Shown: positions 1 to 6,475, numbered from the stretch's first letter. The stretch is 7,014 nucleotides of DNA from Alphaproteobacteria bacterium (GCA_903970575.1 CAJCJC010000416.1:1-7014); one strand, 5' to 3'. Notes: generated by a model not told the origin, from the letters alone. Numbers and translations: made by a program.

Positions 1-1
1 T

Positions 2-1531
2 GAAGTGCGTCACCTTGTTGGGGAGCCCTATGGCAAGTGGCTCACCGGATCGCTGCGCCCTGGCGCGCGCGTGGGCTTTGACCCATGGCTGCATTCCGCG
101 TCGGCGGTCCAATCGTTGAAGGCCGATCTTGAGTCGGCGGAGATCGAGATCGTCGCGCTCGCAGCCAACCCGGTCGACGCCATTTGGAAGGATCGCCCAG
201 CGCCACCGCTATCCCCCGCCGTACCGCATTCTCTGGATTATGCCGGCGTGGATTCCGCGGAAAAACGGCTCGGTATCGGCGCCTCGATGGATTCGGCCGG
301 TATCGGCGCCGCTATCCTGACCCAACCTGATTCGATCGCGTGGTTGTTGAACATTCGTGGCGACGACGTGCCGAACGCTCCGCTGCCCCTTAGCTTCGCC
401 ATCCTGAGCAATGACGGACATGTCGATCTTTTTATCGACGAGCGTAAATTGTCGTCTGAAACTCGGGCGCATCTTGGCGCCAGCGTTACGACGCGCCCGC
501 CGGACGGGTTCGGCGCGGCGCTGGACGCATTGGCTGAGATGGGAAGGCCGGTTCGGCTCGACCCGCAGAATACCCCTGCGTGGGTGGTCGACAGGCTAAA
601 GGCGGCGCGGGTCGATATCTCGAATGGCGTCGATCCCTGCCAGTTGCCCAAGGCGATTAAGAACGAAGCCGAGCGGAGGGGCGCGCGCGAGGCCCATCGG
701 CGCGATGGCGCGGCGCTGGTGCGCTTCTTCGTCTGGCTCGACAGCGCTATGCGCACGAATCCTCCGACGGAGATCGGCGCCGCGGAGCGGCTGGCGGAGT
801 TCCGCGCCGAGCAGGCGCTTTCGATGGGGCCCAGCTTCGACACTATTTCCGGCGCGGCGGAGCATGGAGCAATCGTGCATTATCGAGCCATGCCGGATAG
901 CGACAAGCGACTTGCGCCAGGAATGATGTATCTGCTGGATAGCGGCGGACAATATCTGGACGCAACCACCGACGTGACCCGCACCCTGGCGCTTGGCGAG
1001 CCGACCCCGGACATGCGGCGACATTTCACCCTGGTTCTCAAGGGTCATATCGCGCTCGCCCGGGCGCGCTTTCCCAAGGGCACGACGGGCGGTCAACTCG
1101 ACGCGCTGGCGCGGGCGCCGCTTTGGGAATGCGGGCTGGATTATGATCACGGCACCGGCCACGGCGTCGGCAGTTATCTATCGGTACATGAAGGACCACA
1201 GCGCATCTTCAAGAACGGTTTGGCGCCGCTGGAACCCGGCATGATTATCTCGAACGAACCTGGCTATTACCGCACAGGCGAATACGGAATCCGCATCGAA
1301 AACCTTGTGTTGGTGCGCGCGGCGGAACTGCCTGGCGCCGAACGTCCAATGCTGGAATTCGAGACACTGACCCTAGCCCCGATAGACCGCAACCTGATCG
1401 ACGTTACAATGCTCTCGCCAGTCGAACGACGCTGGATCGATGAATACCACGCTCAGGTCTATGAGGCTCTGGCGGACCGACTGGATGCGACGGAGCGGGA
1501 CTGGCTGGCCGAGGCCGCCGCCGCGCTCTAG
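2..1531 (+). CDS. pepP: Aminopeptidase P family protein (Xaa-Pro aminopeptidase, M24B), 5' end outside window
   Basis: Probably a cytoplasmic metallopeptidase that removes an N-terminal residue preceding proline. The reading frame is open from the window edge. The GTG at 5 is unlikely to be the start, because family members of this type are about 600 residues and roughly 100 N-terminal residues are missing. Numbering from that GTG codon, the visible part holds a creatinase-like middle domain (about 85-215, with PDSIAWLLNIRG at 108-119) and the C-terminal pita-bread domain (about 220-440). The five metal ligands of M24 enzymes are all visible: Asp312 (LLDSGGQY), Asp323 (TTDVTRT), His386 (HGTGHGVG), Glu418 (NEPGYY) and Glu432 (IRIEN). 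A C-terminal tail to residue 508 is typical of the long eukaryote-like form. The gene ends in tandem TAG TAG stops. The enzyme looks intact as far as it is visible. Family and metal site are seen directly; substrate preference is inferred from the family. Confidence 0.95.
   Translation, partial: EVRHLVGEPYGKWLTGSLRPGARVGFDPWLHSASAVQSLKADLESAEIEIVALAANPVDAIWKDRPAPPLSPAVPHSLDYAGVDSAEKRLGIGASMDSAGIGAAILTQPDSIAWLLNIRGDDVPNAPLPLSFAILSNDGHVDLFIDERKLSSETRAHLGASVTTRPPDGFGAALDALAEMGRPVRLDPQNTPAWVVDRLKAARVDISNGVDPCQLPKAIKNEAERRGAREAHRRDGAALVRFFVWLDSAMRTNPPTEIGAAERLAEFRAEQALSMGPSFDTISGAAEHGAIVHYRAMPDSDKRLAPGMMYLLDSGGQYLDATTDVTRTLALGEPTPDMRRHFTLVLKGHIALARARFPKGTTGGQLDALARAPLWECGLDYDHGTGHGVGSYLSVHEGPQRIFKNGLAPLEPGMIISNEPGYYRTGEYGIRIENLVLVRAAELPGAERPMLEFETLTLAPIDRNLIDVTMLSPVERRWIDEYHAQVYEALADRLDATERDWLAEAAAAL
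271..310 (+). repeat. Short in-frame direct repeat inside the aminopeptidase gene
   Basis: The 13-base word CGGTATCGGCGCC occurs at 271-283 and again at 298-310. The copies are 27 bases apart, so they are in frame, and both encode GIGA (residues 90-93 and 99-102 of the visible protein). The repeat lies between the N-terminal and middle domains. It may be a small internal duplication or chance in GC-rich coding DNA. Confidence 0.5.
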
Positions 1532-1621
1532 TAGTTGTATAGGGTTCGGAGTGAAGAGAAGCCTTTGCCCTATCCTGCGCAATAGCACTCTTCGTTACAT
1601 TTTCGAGTGAGATCGTGAGTG

Positions 1622-1981
1622 ATGAAATTCCTTGCCTTGGCCGTATTCGCTCTGGCCACAAGCCATGCAGCCGGCAGCCCGATTGCCGCGACTGCGGATA
1701 TCGCCGGGGCTTGGCAAATTCATGGCAGCGTTTTCTTCAACGCGGTTGACACAATCTGCCACTTCAAGAGCGCCGAGACAGGCGTCACCGCGACATGCGA
1801 AAGCGATGGCGTGCTGGGACCTTTCACGCCGGCGGAAATCAACGGGCAGAAAGTAATCTGGAGCTGGGATTCGGGACCCGCCGTCTTGACGTTTGAGGCG
1901 ACGCTGACCTCCGACACGACCATGAAGGGGGACATTACCGTGCGCGGCTTCAGCGGCGGTTTCACGGCGACCAAGCTGTAG
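1622..1981 (+). CDS. Small secreted protein of unknown function, probable beta-rich domain
   Basis: I do not recognise a named family. The protein is 119 residues from the ATG at 1622; a GTG at 1619 would add one residue. It opens with Lys and a hydrophobic stretch (FLALAVFALATSHA), a clear Sec-type signal peptide with likely cleavage near residues 14-20, so export to the periplasm or outside is inferred. The mature part alternates short beta-like segments: AGAWQIHGSVFF, CHFKS, VTATC, KVIWSW, LTFEATL, MKGDITV and GGFTATK. Two cysteines (46 and 59 from the ATG) could form a disulfide. The pattern of tryptophan-glycine start, central Cys, and KG/GGFTA ending resembles small exported beta-barrel-like domains in which a hydrophobic core binds nothing yet known. 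The Shine-Dalgarno is weak (GAGTGAG at 1605-1611). The gene stands alone between pepP and the convergent rpsU and ends 16 bases before a hairpin terminator. Confidence 0.75.
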   Translation: MKFLALAVFALATSHAAGSPIAATADIAGAWQIHGSVFFNAVDTICHFKSAETGVTATCESDGVLGPFTPAEINGQKVIWSWDSGPAVLTFEATLTSDTTMKGDITVRGFSGGFTATKL

Positions 1982-1990
1982 ACAATTATA

Positions 1991-2022
1991 CAAAAACTCC
2001 GCCTTGACGGCGGAGCTTTATA
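1991..2022. terminator. Hairpin terminator between convergent genes, best oriented for rpsU
   Basis: A perfect 7-bp stem (CTCCGCC at 1997-2003, GGCGGAG at 2009-2015) encloses a 5-base loop. Read on the minus strand, the stem is followed at once by TTTTTG, the classic layout of a Rho-independent terminator for rpsU, which ends at 2064. On the plus strand it is followed only by CTTTATA, so it may also stop transcription of the small secreted gene, but less strongly. Confidence 0.75.
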
Positions 2023-2063
2023 AATCGTTACCTGGATATCGCCAGCGACAAGCAGCCTAACGC

Positions 2064-2324
2064 TCAGAAGCCTTCGCGGTCCATGCGCTTACGGAGAAGC
2101 TTACGAGCGCGGCGAACAGCTTCCGCCTTTTCGCGCGCACGCTTCTCCGAAGGCTTCTCAAAACTGCGGCGAAGCTTCATTTCCCTAAAAATACCTTCGC
2201 GCTGCATCTTCTTCTTGAGCGCGCGCAGCGCTTGATCGACATTATTGTCGCGAACCAGAACGTGGACGATGGGTCCTACTCCCGTTGAGGGGCGCGGCGC
2301 TTCCGACGAAGGGGTTGAACGCAC
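2064..2324 (-). CDS. rpsU: Small ribosomal subunit protein bS21
   Basis: Component of the 30S subunit near the mRNA exit/anti-Shine-Dalgarno platform, needed for efficient initiation on natural mRNAs. The conserved core [38 protein letters not shown] and the basic helix [17 protein letters not shown] leave no doubt about identity. The coordinates give the longest form with a conventional start (GTG at 2324, 86 residues). The family is usually 65-75 residues in its core, and the first 18 residues here (Ser/Pro-rich) have no counterpart in it. The conserved part begins at an ATC codon at 2270-2268, 68 codons before the stop, preceded by GGAG at 2282-2279 with 8-base spacing. The true start may therefore be the non-standard ATC (or the next codon, GTC, where Met of MQVLVRDNN falls). 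Transcribed divergently from def, with a good terminator downstream. Confidence 0.96.
   Translation of the reverse strand: MRSTPSSEAPRPSTGVGPIVHVLVRDNNVDQALRALKKKMQREGIFREMKLRRSFEKPSEKRAREKAEAVRRARKLLRKRMDREGF
2279..2283 (-). promoter_or_regulatory. Shine-Dalgarno GGGAG inside the annotated rpsU 5' end
   Basis: On the minus strand GGGAG (2283-2279) lies 8 bases before ATC (2270-2268), the codon where homology to bS21 begins. Strength and spacing are those of a real ribosome binding site, whereas the GTG at 2324 has only a poor match upstream (ACGGGC). This favours initiation at the ATC/GTC codons over the GTG. Confidence 0.55.
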
Positions 2325-2422
2325 GCCCGTAATTGACGACTTGAAATTTGGATGCGCCTTCTACCATTACAAGGCAAGGTTTGAAAGGCCCCCTCTAAAG
2401 TTTAGCAGCCGAAAGTCTTTTT

Positions 2423-2428
2423 GAGAGG
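2423..2428 (+). promoter_or_regulatory. Shine-Dalgarno of def
   Basis: GAGAGG sits 8 bases before the ATG at 2437 and fixes that start. The divergent region 2325-2436 between rpsU and def must hold promoters for both directions, but I could not pick out convincing -35/-10 pairs in either. Confidence 0.7.
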
Positions 2429-2436
2429 TTTCGCGA

Positions 2437-2985
2437 ATGTCTTTGTTGCAAGTCGTGCGAATGGGTGACCCGGTTCTGCGTCAGATCGCCGTCCCGGTCG
2501 AGGATACGACCGATCCCACGATCGGCGCGTTGGCGGACTCCATGATCGAGACGATGGTCGCCGCACCTGGCGTGGGGCTGGCCGCCCCGCAGGTTGGCCG
2601 CTCGCTGCGTCTGATCGTGATGCGACTCATAGCCGATCGATCCGCGGCGGCGGAGGCCCCCGCGCCCGATCGCATGATAGCCTTGATCAATCCGGAGCTT
2701 GAGGTTCTGGACGTCGAGCGTGAACTCGGGTGGGAGGGTTGCCTGTCCGTGCCGGAACTGCGCGGCGTGGTGCCGCGCGCCGCGCGGATCGGCTATCGCG
2801 GCTGGCTTCCGAACGGCAAGCGGATGGAGGGCGTGGCCGAGGGGTTTCAGGCGCGCATATTGCAGCACGAGGTCGATCATTTGGACGGTTATCTCTATTT
2901 GGACCGCATGGACGGGTTCGGCACGCTCGGCTATGGGCGGGAAATTCAAGCGGCCGCCGAGCGCGGCTCCGACGCCAGGCGATAA
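2437..2985 (+). CDS. def: Peptide deformylase
   Basis: Cytoplasmic metalloenzyme that removes the formyl group from the initiator methionine of nascent proteins. All three signature motifs are present: GVGLAAPQVG (residues 45-54), EGCLSVP (100-106, metal ligand Cys102) and QHEVDHLDG (143-151, ligands His144 and His148, catalytic Glu145). Length, 182 residues, is normal. The WEGCLSVPELRGVVPR form of motif II resembles the group that includes mitochondrial-type deformylases rather than E. coli Def. With no fmt beside it, this may be a second def copy in the genome, though that cannot be seen here. The start is supported by GAGAGG upstream. The stop is 4 bases before the coq9 start, so the two are probably one operon, and def is divergent from rpsU. 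Confidence 0.97.
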   Translation: MSLLQVVRMGDPVLRQIAVPVEDTTDPTIGALADSMIETMVAAPGVGLAAPQVGRSLRLIVMRLIADRSAAAEAPAPDRMIALINPELEVLDVERELGWEGCLSVPELRGVVPRAARIGYRGWLPNGKRMEGVAEGFQARILQHEVDHLDGYLYLDRMDGFGTLGYGREIQAAAERGSDARR

Positions 2986-2989
2986 TGGC

Positions 2990-3628
2990 ATGACCGCCAC
3001 CGATTCGATCAAGGACGCGATTCTTTTGGCCGCTTTGCCGCATGTTGCATTCGACGGTTGGTCGATGGCGGCTTTGCGGGCGGGGACCGGGGATTTGGGG
3101 CTTGGCCCTCAGGACCTCCTGCACGCGTTCCCGACTGGCGTAACGGATGCTGTCGTCCATTGGTCTAGTTGGGCCGACCGGCAAGCGGTTCTCGCCATCA
3201 CCGACGCGGACACAAGTCATCTGCGCACGCATGAGCGGGTTGCCATGGCGGTTTGGGCGCGACTGGAGGCGATGGGGCGTTGGCGGGAGGCGGCGGTAAA
3301 GGCCACCGCTTGGCTGGCGACGCCACGCCGCGCGCGGTTGGCGGGCCAGTTGGTCTATAGCACCGCCGATCGTATTTGGCGCGCCTCCGGGGATGCGTCC
3401 ACGGATTTCAATTTCTATACCAAGCGGGGTCTGCTGGCCGGAGTGGTGGTTTCCACCACGCTCTTTTGGCTGCAAGATTCCAGCGAAGGGAGCACGGCCA
3501 CATCGGCGTTTCTCGATCGCCGCATTGGCGATGTACTAAAAATAGGCGGCCGAATTGGGAAGGCGCGGGCCGCGATCGAGAGTTTCGATCCCGCCCCTTT
3601 GTTGCGACGTTTTCGCCACGACGGTTAA
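2990..3628 (+). CDS. coq9: COQ9 family ubiquinone biosynthesis protein
   Basis: COQ9 proteins have a TetR-like helical fold, bind lipid, and in eukaryotes present ubiquinone intermediates to the hydroxylase COQ7; a similar supporting role in bacterial ubiquinone synthesis is inferred. The 212-residue protein carries the family hallmark at residues 126-163: ADRIW, then GDASTDFNFYTKRGLLAGV, then FWLQDSSEG, followed by the C-terminal FLDRRIGDVLKIG amphipathic region (174-186) that corresponds to the membrane-binding end. The start ATG at 2990 was chosen because the N-terminal KDAILLAALPHVAFDGWS matches the family. The frame stays open back to 2699, but that would overlap the catalytic half of def. 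The Shine-Dalgarno is weak (AGG at 2977-2979), and translation is probably coupled to def. No DNA-binding role is suggested despite the TetR-like fold. Confidence 0.94.
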   Translation: MTATDSIKDAILLAALPHVAFDGWSMAALRAGTGDLGLGPQDLLHAFPTGVTDAVVHWSSWADRQAVLAITDADTSHLRTHERVAMAVWARLEAMGRWREAAVKATAWLATPRRARLAGQLVYSTADRIWRASGDASTDFNFYTKRGLLAGVVVSTTLFWLQDSSEGSTATSAFLDRRIGDVLKIGGRIGKARAAIESFDPAPLLRRFRHDG

Positions 3629-3634
3629 TGCGCC

Positions 3635-3658
3635 GCGGCTGTTTCGACCTCAGGCCGC
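3635..3658. terminator. Possible hairpin between convergent coq9 and YbjN genes
   Basis: GCGGCTG (3635-3641) pairs with CAG-G-CCGC (3651-3658) with one bulged G and a 9-base loop. It spans the stop codon of the YbjN gene and lies 7 bases after the coq9 stop. There is no T-tract on either side, so intrinsic termination is uncertain. Confidence 0.3.
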
Positions 3659-4093
3659 ATTGGCGGCGCCCAAGCCGGCGTCGCCGCGAAGCCACGCCAT
3701 CAGTTCCTGCAAGATGCGGTCCCATAATTCAAGGGTTGCCCGGAAGTGACGCTCCGTTACGCCACCCGCGACCACGACATCCATATCGAGAACCAGGAAA
3801 TCGTCGACGCGATGCAAGCGCGAGAAGCGCTTGCTCTTGTTCCAGTCGTTGATGCGCTCAAGCGTGAACTCACCTTCTATCTTGATCACCGTGATATAGG
3901 TGAAATCGAGAAAACCTTCGAGAGGGGCCGCGGCGCGGTTGCCGAGGCGGAGGTTAAACGAGATTCCGCCCGTCGCGCTGGCGATCAGCGGCGCACCGTT
4001 CTGATCGATTCTATGCTCCGTTCGATAGCCAGAACTCTGAAGCACTTCACCCAATTGTTCTTGGGTTACCGACATGAACTGCGATTCGGCCAT
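3650..4093 (-). CDS. YbjN domain-containing protein
   Basis: A 147-residue cytoplasmic protein of the YbjN family, whose fold resembles type III secretion chaperones; its biochemical role is not settled. In E. coli YbjN affects motility and stress phenotypes. Family features seen: an N-terminal helix (QEQLGEVLQSSGY, 11-23), beta strands (ISFNLRLGN, FLDFTYITVIKIEG), the hallmark NDWNKSKRFSRL (82-93), the strand FLVLDMDVVVAGGV (99-112) and a final helix (FRATLELWDRILQELMAWL, 117-135). The ATG at 4093 is preceded by GGAG at 4106-4103 with 9-base spacing, which supports this start over the Met at residue 7. It converges on coq9 with a 21-bp gap and diverges from the amino-acid permease gene. No secretion genes are nearby, so a true chaperone role in type III secretion is unlikely. 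Confidence 0.9.
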   Translation of the reverse strand: MAESQFMSVTQEQLGEVLQSSGYRTEHRIDQNGAPLIASATGGISFNLRLGNRAAAPLEGFLDFTYITVIKIEGEFTLERINDWNKSKRFSRLHRVDDFLVLDMDVVVAGGVTERHFRATLELWDRILQELMAWLRGDAGLGAANAA

Positions 4094-4119
4094 ACGACAT
4101 AACTCCGGATACGAAATGC

Positions 4120-4134
4120 GTCATCAATGATGAC
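4120..4134. promoter_or_regulatory. Perfect palindrome, candidate operator
   Basis: GTCATCA-A-TGATGAC is a perfect 7-bp inverted repeat around one base. It lies 26 bases upstream of the YbjN start codon, in the 184-bp region shared with the divergent permease gene. Its symmetry suits a dimeric regulator. As RNA it could form only a small 5-6 bp hairpin. The binding protein is unknown. Confidence 0.4.
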
Positions 4135-4160
4135 CGGGCGGTCCTTACCACCGCGACGCT

Positions 4161-4188
4161 ATCATTGCCAATGCTTAAGAATTCACAA
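4161..4188 (-). promoter_or_regulatory. Candidate sigma-70-like promoter of the YbjN gene
   Basis: On the minus strand TTGTGA (4188-4183) and AATGAT (4166-4161) are 16 bases apart, each matching the consensus at four of six positions. Transcription would begin near 4154, placing the palindrome at 4120-4134 in the early transcribed region. This is a weak match and is inferred only. Confidence 0.25.
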
Positions 4189-4277
4189 GCGCGTCGGACT
4201 TGCGGGGATTTCGCCCAAATGACGATCGGGCTTGCCATTTTGCCCACCGTCGCTGAAGGTCGTTCCAAGCGTAAAAC

Positions 4278-5726
4278 ATGAGATTGGACCCTCGCATGCC
4301 GCCATCGCGATCCCTATTCGTCGTCAAAAGCCCCGAAGAGGTCATCGCCAACAGCGACGCTGGAACAGTCCCTCTAAAGCGCGTGCTGGGTCCGGTCAAT
4401 TTGGTCGCGCTTGGAATAGGCGCGATCATCGGCGCCGGTCTGTTTTCCCTGACGGGGGTGGCCGCCGGGGCCAACGCCGGACCCGCGATCGTATTGTCCT
4501 TCATCGTGGCCGCTATCGGATGCGGTCTCGCGGGGCTTTGCTATAGCGAGCTCGCTTCGATGATCCCGGTCTCCGGCAGCGCCTATACCTACGCTCAGGC
4601 CACGCTGGGGGAATTCGTCGCCTGGATCATCGGCTGGGACCTGGTGATGGAATACGCCGTCGGCGCGGCGACAGTGTCGGTTAGCTGGTCTGGCCATCTG
4701 GCGGATTTCTTCAACAGCATCGGCCTGTCGATTCCGCTCAAATTCGCGATCATGGGCGTAAACTTCAATCTGGGCGCTGTGCTCGTGATTTGCGCCGTGT
4801 CGATATTGCTGATGCGGGGCATCGCAGGTTCGGCGAAGGCGAACATGGGCATCGTCGTTCTGAAGGTAACGATCGTGATCGTGATGATCGCGGTGGGCGT
4901 TTTCTTCATTAAACCCGCCAACTATGTGCCTTTTATTCCACCGAATACCGGGACGTTCGGTGAGTTTGGCATAAGCGGCGTTCTGCGCGGCGCGGGCGTG
5001 ATCTTCTTCGCCTATATCGGCTTCGACGCAATCTCGACCACGGCGCAGGAGGCCAAAAATCCCCAGAAGGATATGGTTTGGGGCATCATGGGATCGCTCG
5101 TCATTTGCACCGTCCTCTATATCGCGTTTTCGCTGGTGCTGGTCGGCATGGTCAATTACCACGCGCTGAAAGGAGATCCCGCGCCCACGGCCACCGCCAT
5201 CGATATGACGCCTTTTCCGTTCCTCAAGATTTTCGTCAAGCTCGGCATCGTGGCGGGGCAGACATCGGTCATCCTGGTTATGCTGTTGGGACAGTCGCGG
5301 GTTTTCCGGGCCATGTCGGCGGACCGGCTGCTGCCAAAACTTTTTAGCGATATTCACCCGGTGTGGCGCACGCCTTGGCGGTCGAACATTCTCTTCATGG
5401 TGTTCGTCAGCCTATTTGCGGGATTCATCCCGATCGAGGTCCTGGGTGAGATGACGTCGATCGGCACCCTGTTGGCGTTCATTATCGTCTGCGCCGGCGT
5501 CATGGTGTTGCGCTCGACGCGACCGGATTTGCCCCGTCCGTTTAGGACACCCTGGGTCCCGGTCGTGCCGGTGCTCGGTATCTTGGTCTGCCTCACAATG
5601 ATGGTGGCGCTCGATATCGGCACCTGGATACGTCTATTCGTCTGGCTGGCGATCGGCTTCGCGGTCTATTTCTTCTACAGCCGCCCGCGTCTCGCGAGCT
5701 CGCCGATGCCGCAAGCGGCGGAGTAG
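4278..5726 (+). CDS. APC-superfamily amino-acid permease (cationic amino-acid transporter-like)
   Basis: Inner-membrane secondary transporter of amino acids, most like the YfnA/CAT branch of the APC family. It is 482 residues with about 12 hydrophobic segments. Seen: the TM1 substrate-binding loop GIGAIIGAGLF (46-56), TM2 AIVLSFIVAAIGCGLAGLCY (70-89), the conserved ELASMIPVSGSAYTYAQ (91-107), TM3 WIIGWDLVMEYAVGAATVSVSW (116-137), TM6 FFAYIGFDAISTTAQEAKNP (243-262), the cytoplasmic loop RVFRAMSADRLLP (341-353) and RPFRTPWVPVVP near 420-431. The C-terminus lacks a long extra domain. The substrate cannot be told from sequence. The ATG at 4278 gives the longest form but has no close Shine-Dalgarno. 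A second in-frame ATG at 4296 has GGA 7 bases upstream and may be the real start; the family tolerates both. It is divergent from the YbjN gene and ends 2 bp from the convergent CinA-like gene. Confidence 0.93.
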   Translation: MRLDPRMPPSRSLFVVKSPEEVIANSDAGTVPLKRVLGPVNLVALGIGAIIGAGLFSLTGVAAGANAGPAIVLSFIVAAIGCGLAGLCYSELASMIPVSGSAYTYAQATLGEFVAWIIGWDLVMEYAVGAATVSVSWSGHLADFFNSIGLSIPLKFAIMGVNFNLGAVLVICAVSILLMRGIAGSAKANMGIVVLKVTIVIVMIAVGVFFIKPANYVPFIPPNTGTFGEFGISGVLRGAGVIFFAYIGFDAISTTAQEAKNPQKDMVWGIMGSLVICTVLYIAFSLVLVGMVNYHALKGDPAPTATAIDMTPFPFLKIFVKLGIVAGQTSVILVMLLGQSRVFRAMSADRLLPKLFSDIHPVWRTPWRSNILFMVFVSLFAGFIPIEVLGEMTSIGTLLAFIIVCAGVMVLRSTRPDLPRPFRTPWVPVVPVLGILVCLTMMVALDIGTWIRLFVWLAIGFAVYFFYSRPRLASSPMPQAAE

Positions 5727-5735
5727 GGTTACTCC
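5708..5735. terminator. Two small adjacent hairpins at the permease/CinA convergent ends
   Basis: GCCG-CAAG-CGGC (5708-5719) is followed directly by GGAGTA-GGGT-TACTCC (5720-5735). The second inverted repeat takes in both stop codons, TAG on plus at 5724-5726 and TAA on minus at 5729-5731. No T-tract follows, so a role as bidirectional terminator or 3'-end stabiliser is an inference. Confidence 0.35.
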
Positions 5736-6475
5736 ATCACCGGCGTTCCGCCCAATTCCTCGATCATCCTGGCGATTTGCGCTATGACCGCGTCCAGCGC
5801 GCCGGGGTCGGTTCCGCGGGCGACCAGGCTGACGCCGGCGGCGCCGTTCCGGAACCAGGGGTAACTGCCGATATCGATCTCGGGATGCCGCGCCTGGATC
5901 GCGCCCAGCGGTTCGGCCAGCGCGCTTTCCGGAATATGGCAGGCGACGCTTCGTTGCTGGATCGGCGGACCGCCCGTAAGCGAGGGCGCGATCCCGTCGA
6001 ACATCGCCTGCATGATGCGGGGCACGCCGGCCATGACGAAGACGTTGCCGATCCGGAATCCCGGCGCCACCGAGACCGGATTGTCTATCAGCGTCGCGCC
6101 CTCTGGAATGCGCGCCATGCGCAGCCGGGCCGGGGTCGCGTTGCCGACGCCGTAGTGACGCTCAAGCCTCCGAGCCGCTTCGGGATCGACGCCGACCGGC
6201 CTATCGAACGCCTTGCCAATCGAGTCGGCGGTGATGTCATCATGCGTGGGGCCGATGCCGCCCGTCGTGAAGACATAGCTATAGCGCGCCGACAGGGCTC
6301 GAACCGCGGCGACGATTTCTTCCTCGATATCCGGAACGACCCGCGCCTCGGCAAGCCTGATGCCTCGCTCCACGAGCCGCCCCGCGATCCAGCCCAGATT
6401 CGTGTCCTGAGTCCGACCCGAAAGGATTTCGTTGCCGATGATCAGAACGGCGGCTGTCGATAGGGAAGCGGACAA
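5729..6475 (-). CDS. CinA-like MoaB/Mog-fold (molybdopterin-binding domain) protein
   Basis: A 248-residue protein of the short CinA-type group (competence/damage-inducible protein A N-terminal domain) without the C-terminal nicotinamide-nucleotide amidase domain. Seen: AAVLIIGNEILSGRTQDTN (8-26), the nucleotide/molybdopterin-binding loop FTTGGIGPTHDD (69-80), DNPVSVAPGF (131-140), VMAGVPRIM (147-155), and a C-terminal half with YPWFRNG (205-211). In full-length CinA this COG1058 domain acts as an ADP-ribose pyrophosphatase, and the related domain in eukaryotic FAD synthase hydrolyses FAD; which activity applies here is unknown. True competence or molybdenum-cofactor synthesis roles are not implied. 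The start is TTG at 6475, since there is no ATG or GTG suitably placed in frame; GAG 8 bases upstream is a modest ribosome site. Same strand as the upstream VIT gene, 139 bp after it, so co-transcription is possible. Confidence 0.92.
   Translation of the reverse strand: MSASLSTAAVLIIGNEILSGRTQDTNLGWIAGRLVERGIRLAEARVVPDIEEEIVAAVRALSARYSYVFTTGGIGPTHDDITADSIGKAFDRPVGVDPEAARRLERHYGVGNATPARLRMARIPEGATLIDNPVSVAPGFRIGNVFVMAGVPRIMQAMFDGIAPSLTGGPPIQQRSVACHIPESALAEPLGAIQARHPEIDIGSYPWFRNGAAGVSLVARGTDPGALDAVIAQIARMIEELGGTPVME

Noticed and set aside
238..843. Minus-strand open frame (201 codons) opposite the aminopeptidase gene
   Set aside because: Ser/Ala/Arg-rich shadow frame with no recognisable domain.
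1539..1573. Inverted repeat ATAGGG / CCCTAT after the aminopeptidase gene as a terminator
   Set aside because: Only 6 bp with a 23-base loop and no T-tract; too weak to call.
2325..2436. Promoters or a structured leader in the rpsU/def divergent region
   Set aside because: Several TTGAAA-like words occur, but none pairs with a reasonable -10 at 16-18 bases in either direction, and no stable hairpin stands out.
2699..2989. Upstream extension of the coq9 frame into def, suggesting a fused or longer protein
   Set aside because: The 97 extra residues are Arg/Trp-rich and out of frame over the catalytic motifs of def; COQ9 homology begins at the ATG at 2990.
2687..3475. Minus-strand open frame (262 codons) opposite def and coq9
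   Set aside because: Arg/Pro-rich composition with no motif; it spans two well-identified genes on the other strand.
3746..4102. Plus-strand open frame (118 codons) opposite the YbjN gene
   Set aside because: The minus strand carries the YbjN hallmark NDWNKSKRF and a good Shine-Dalgarno; the plus frame has neither.
4374..5357. Long minus-strand open frame (327 codons) opposite the permease gene
   Set aside because: The translation is rich in Arg, His, Asp and Gln with no family pattern, as expected for the antisense of a GC-rich membrane protein gene. The permease on the other strand is unmistakable.
5777..6463. Plus-strand open frame (228 codons) opposite the CinA-like gene
   Set aside because: Arg/Asp-rich shadow of a clear CinA-type protein.
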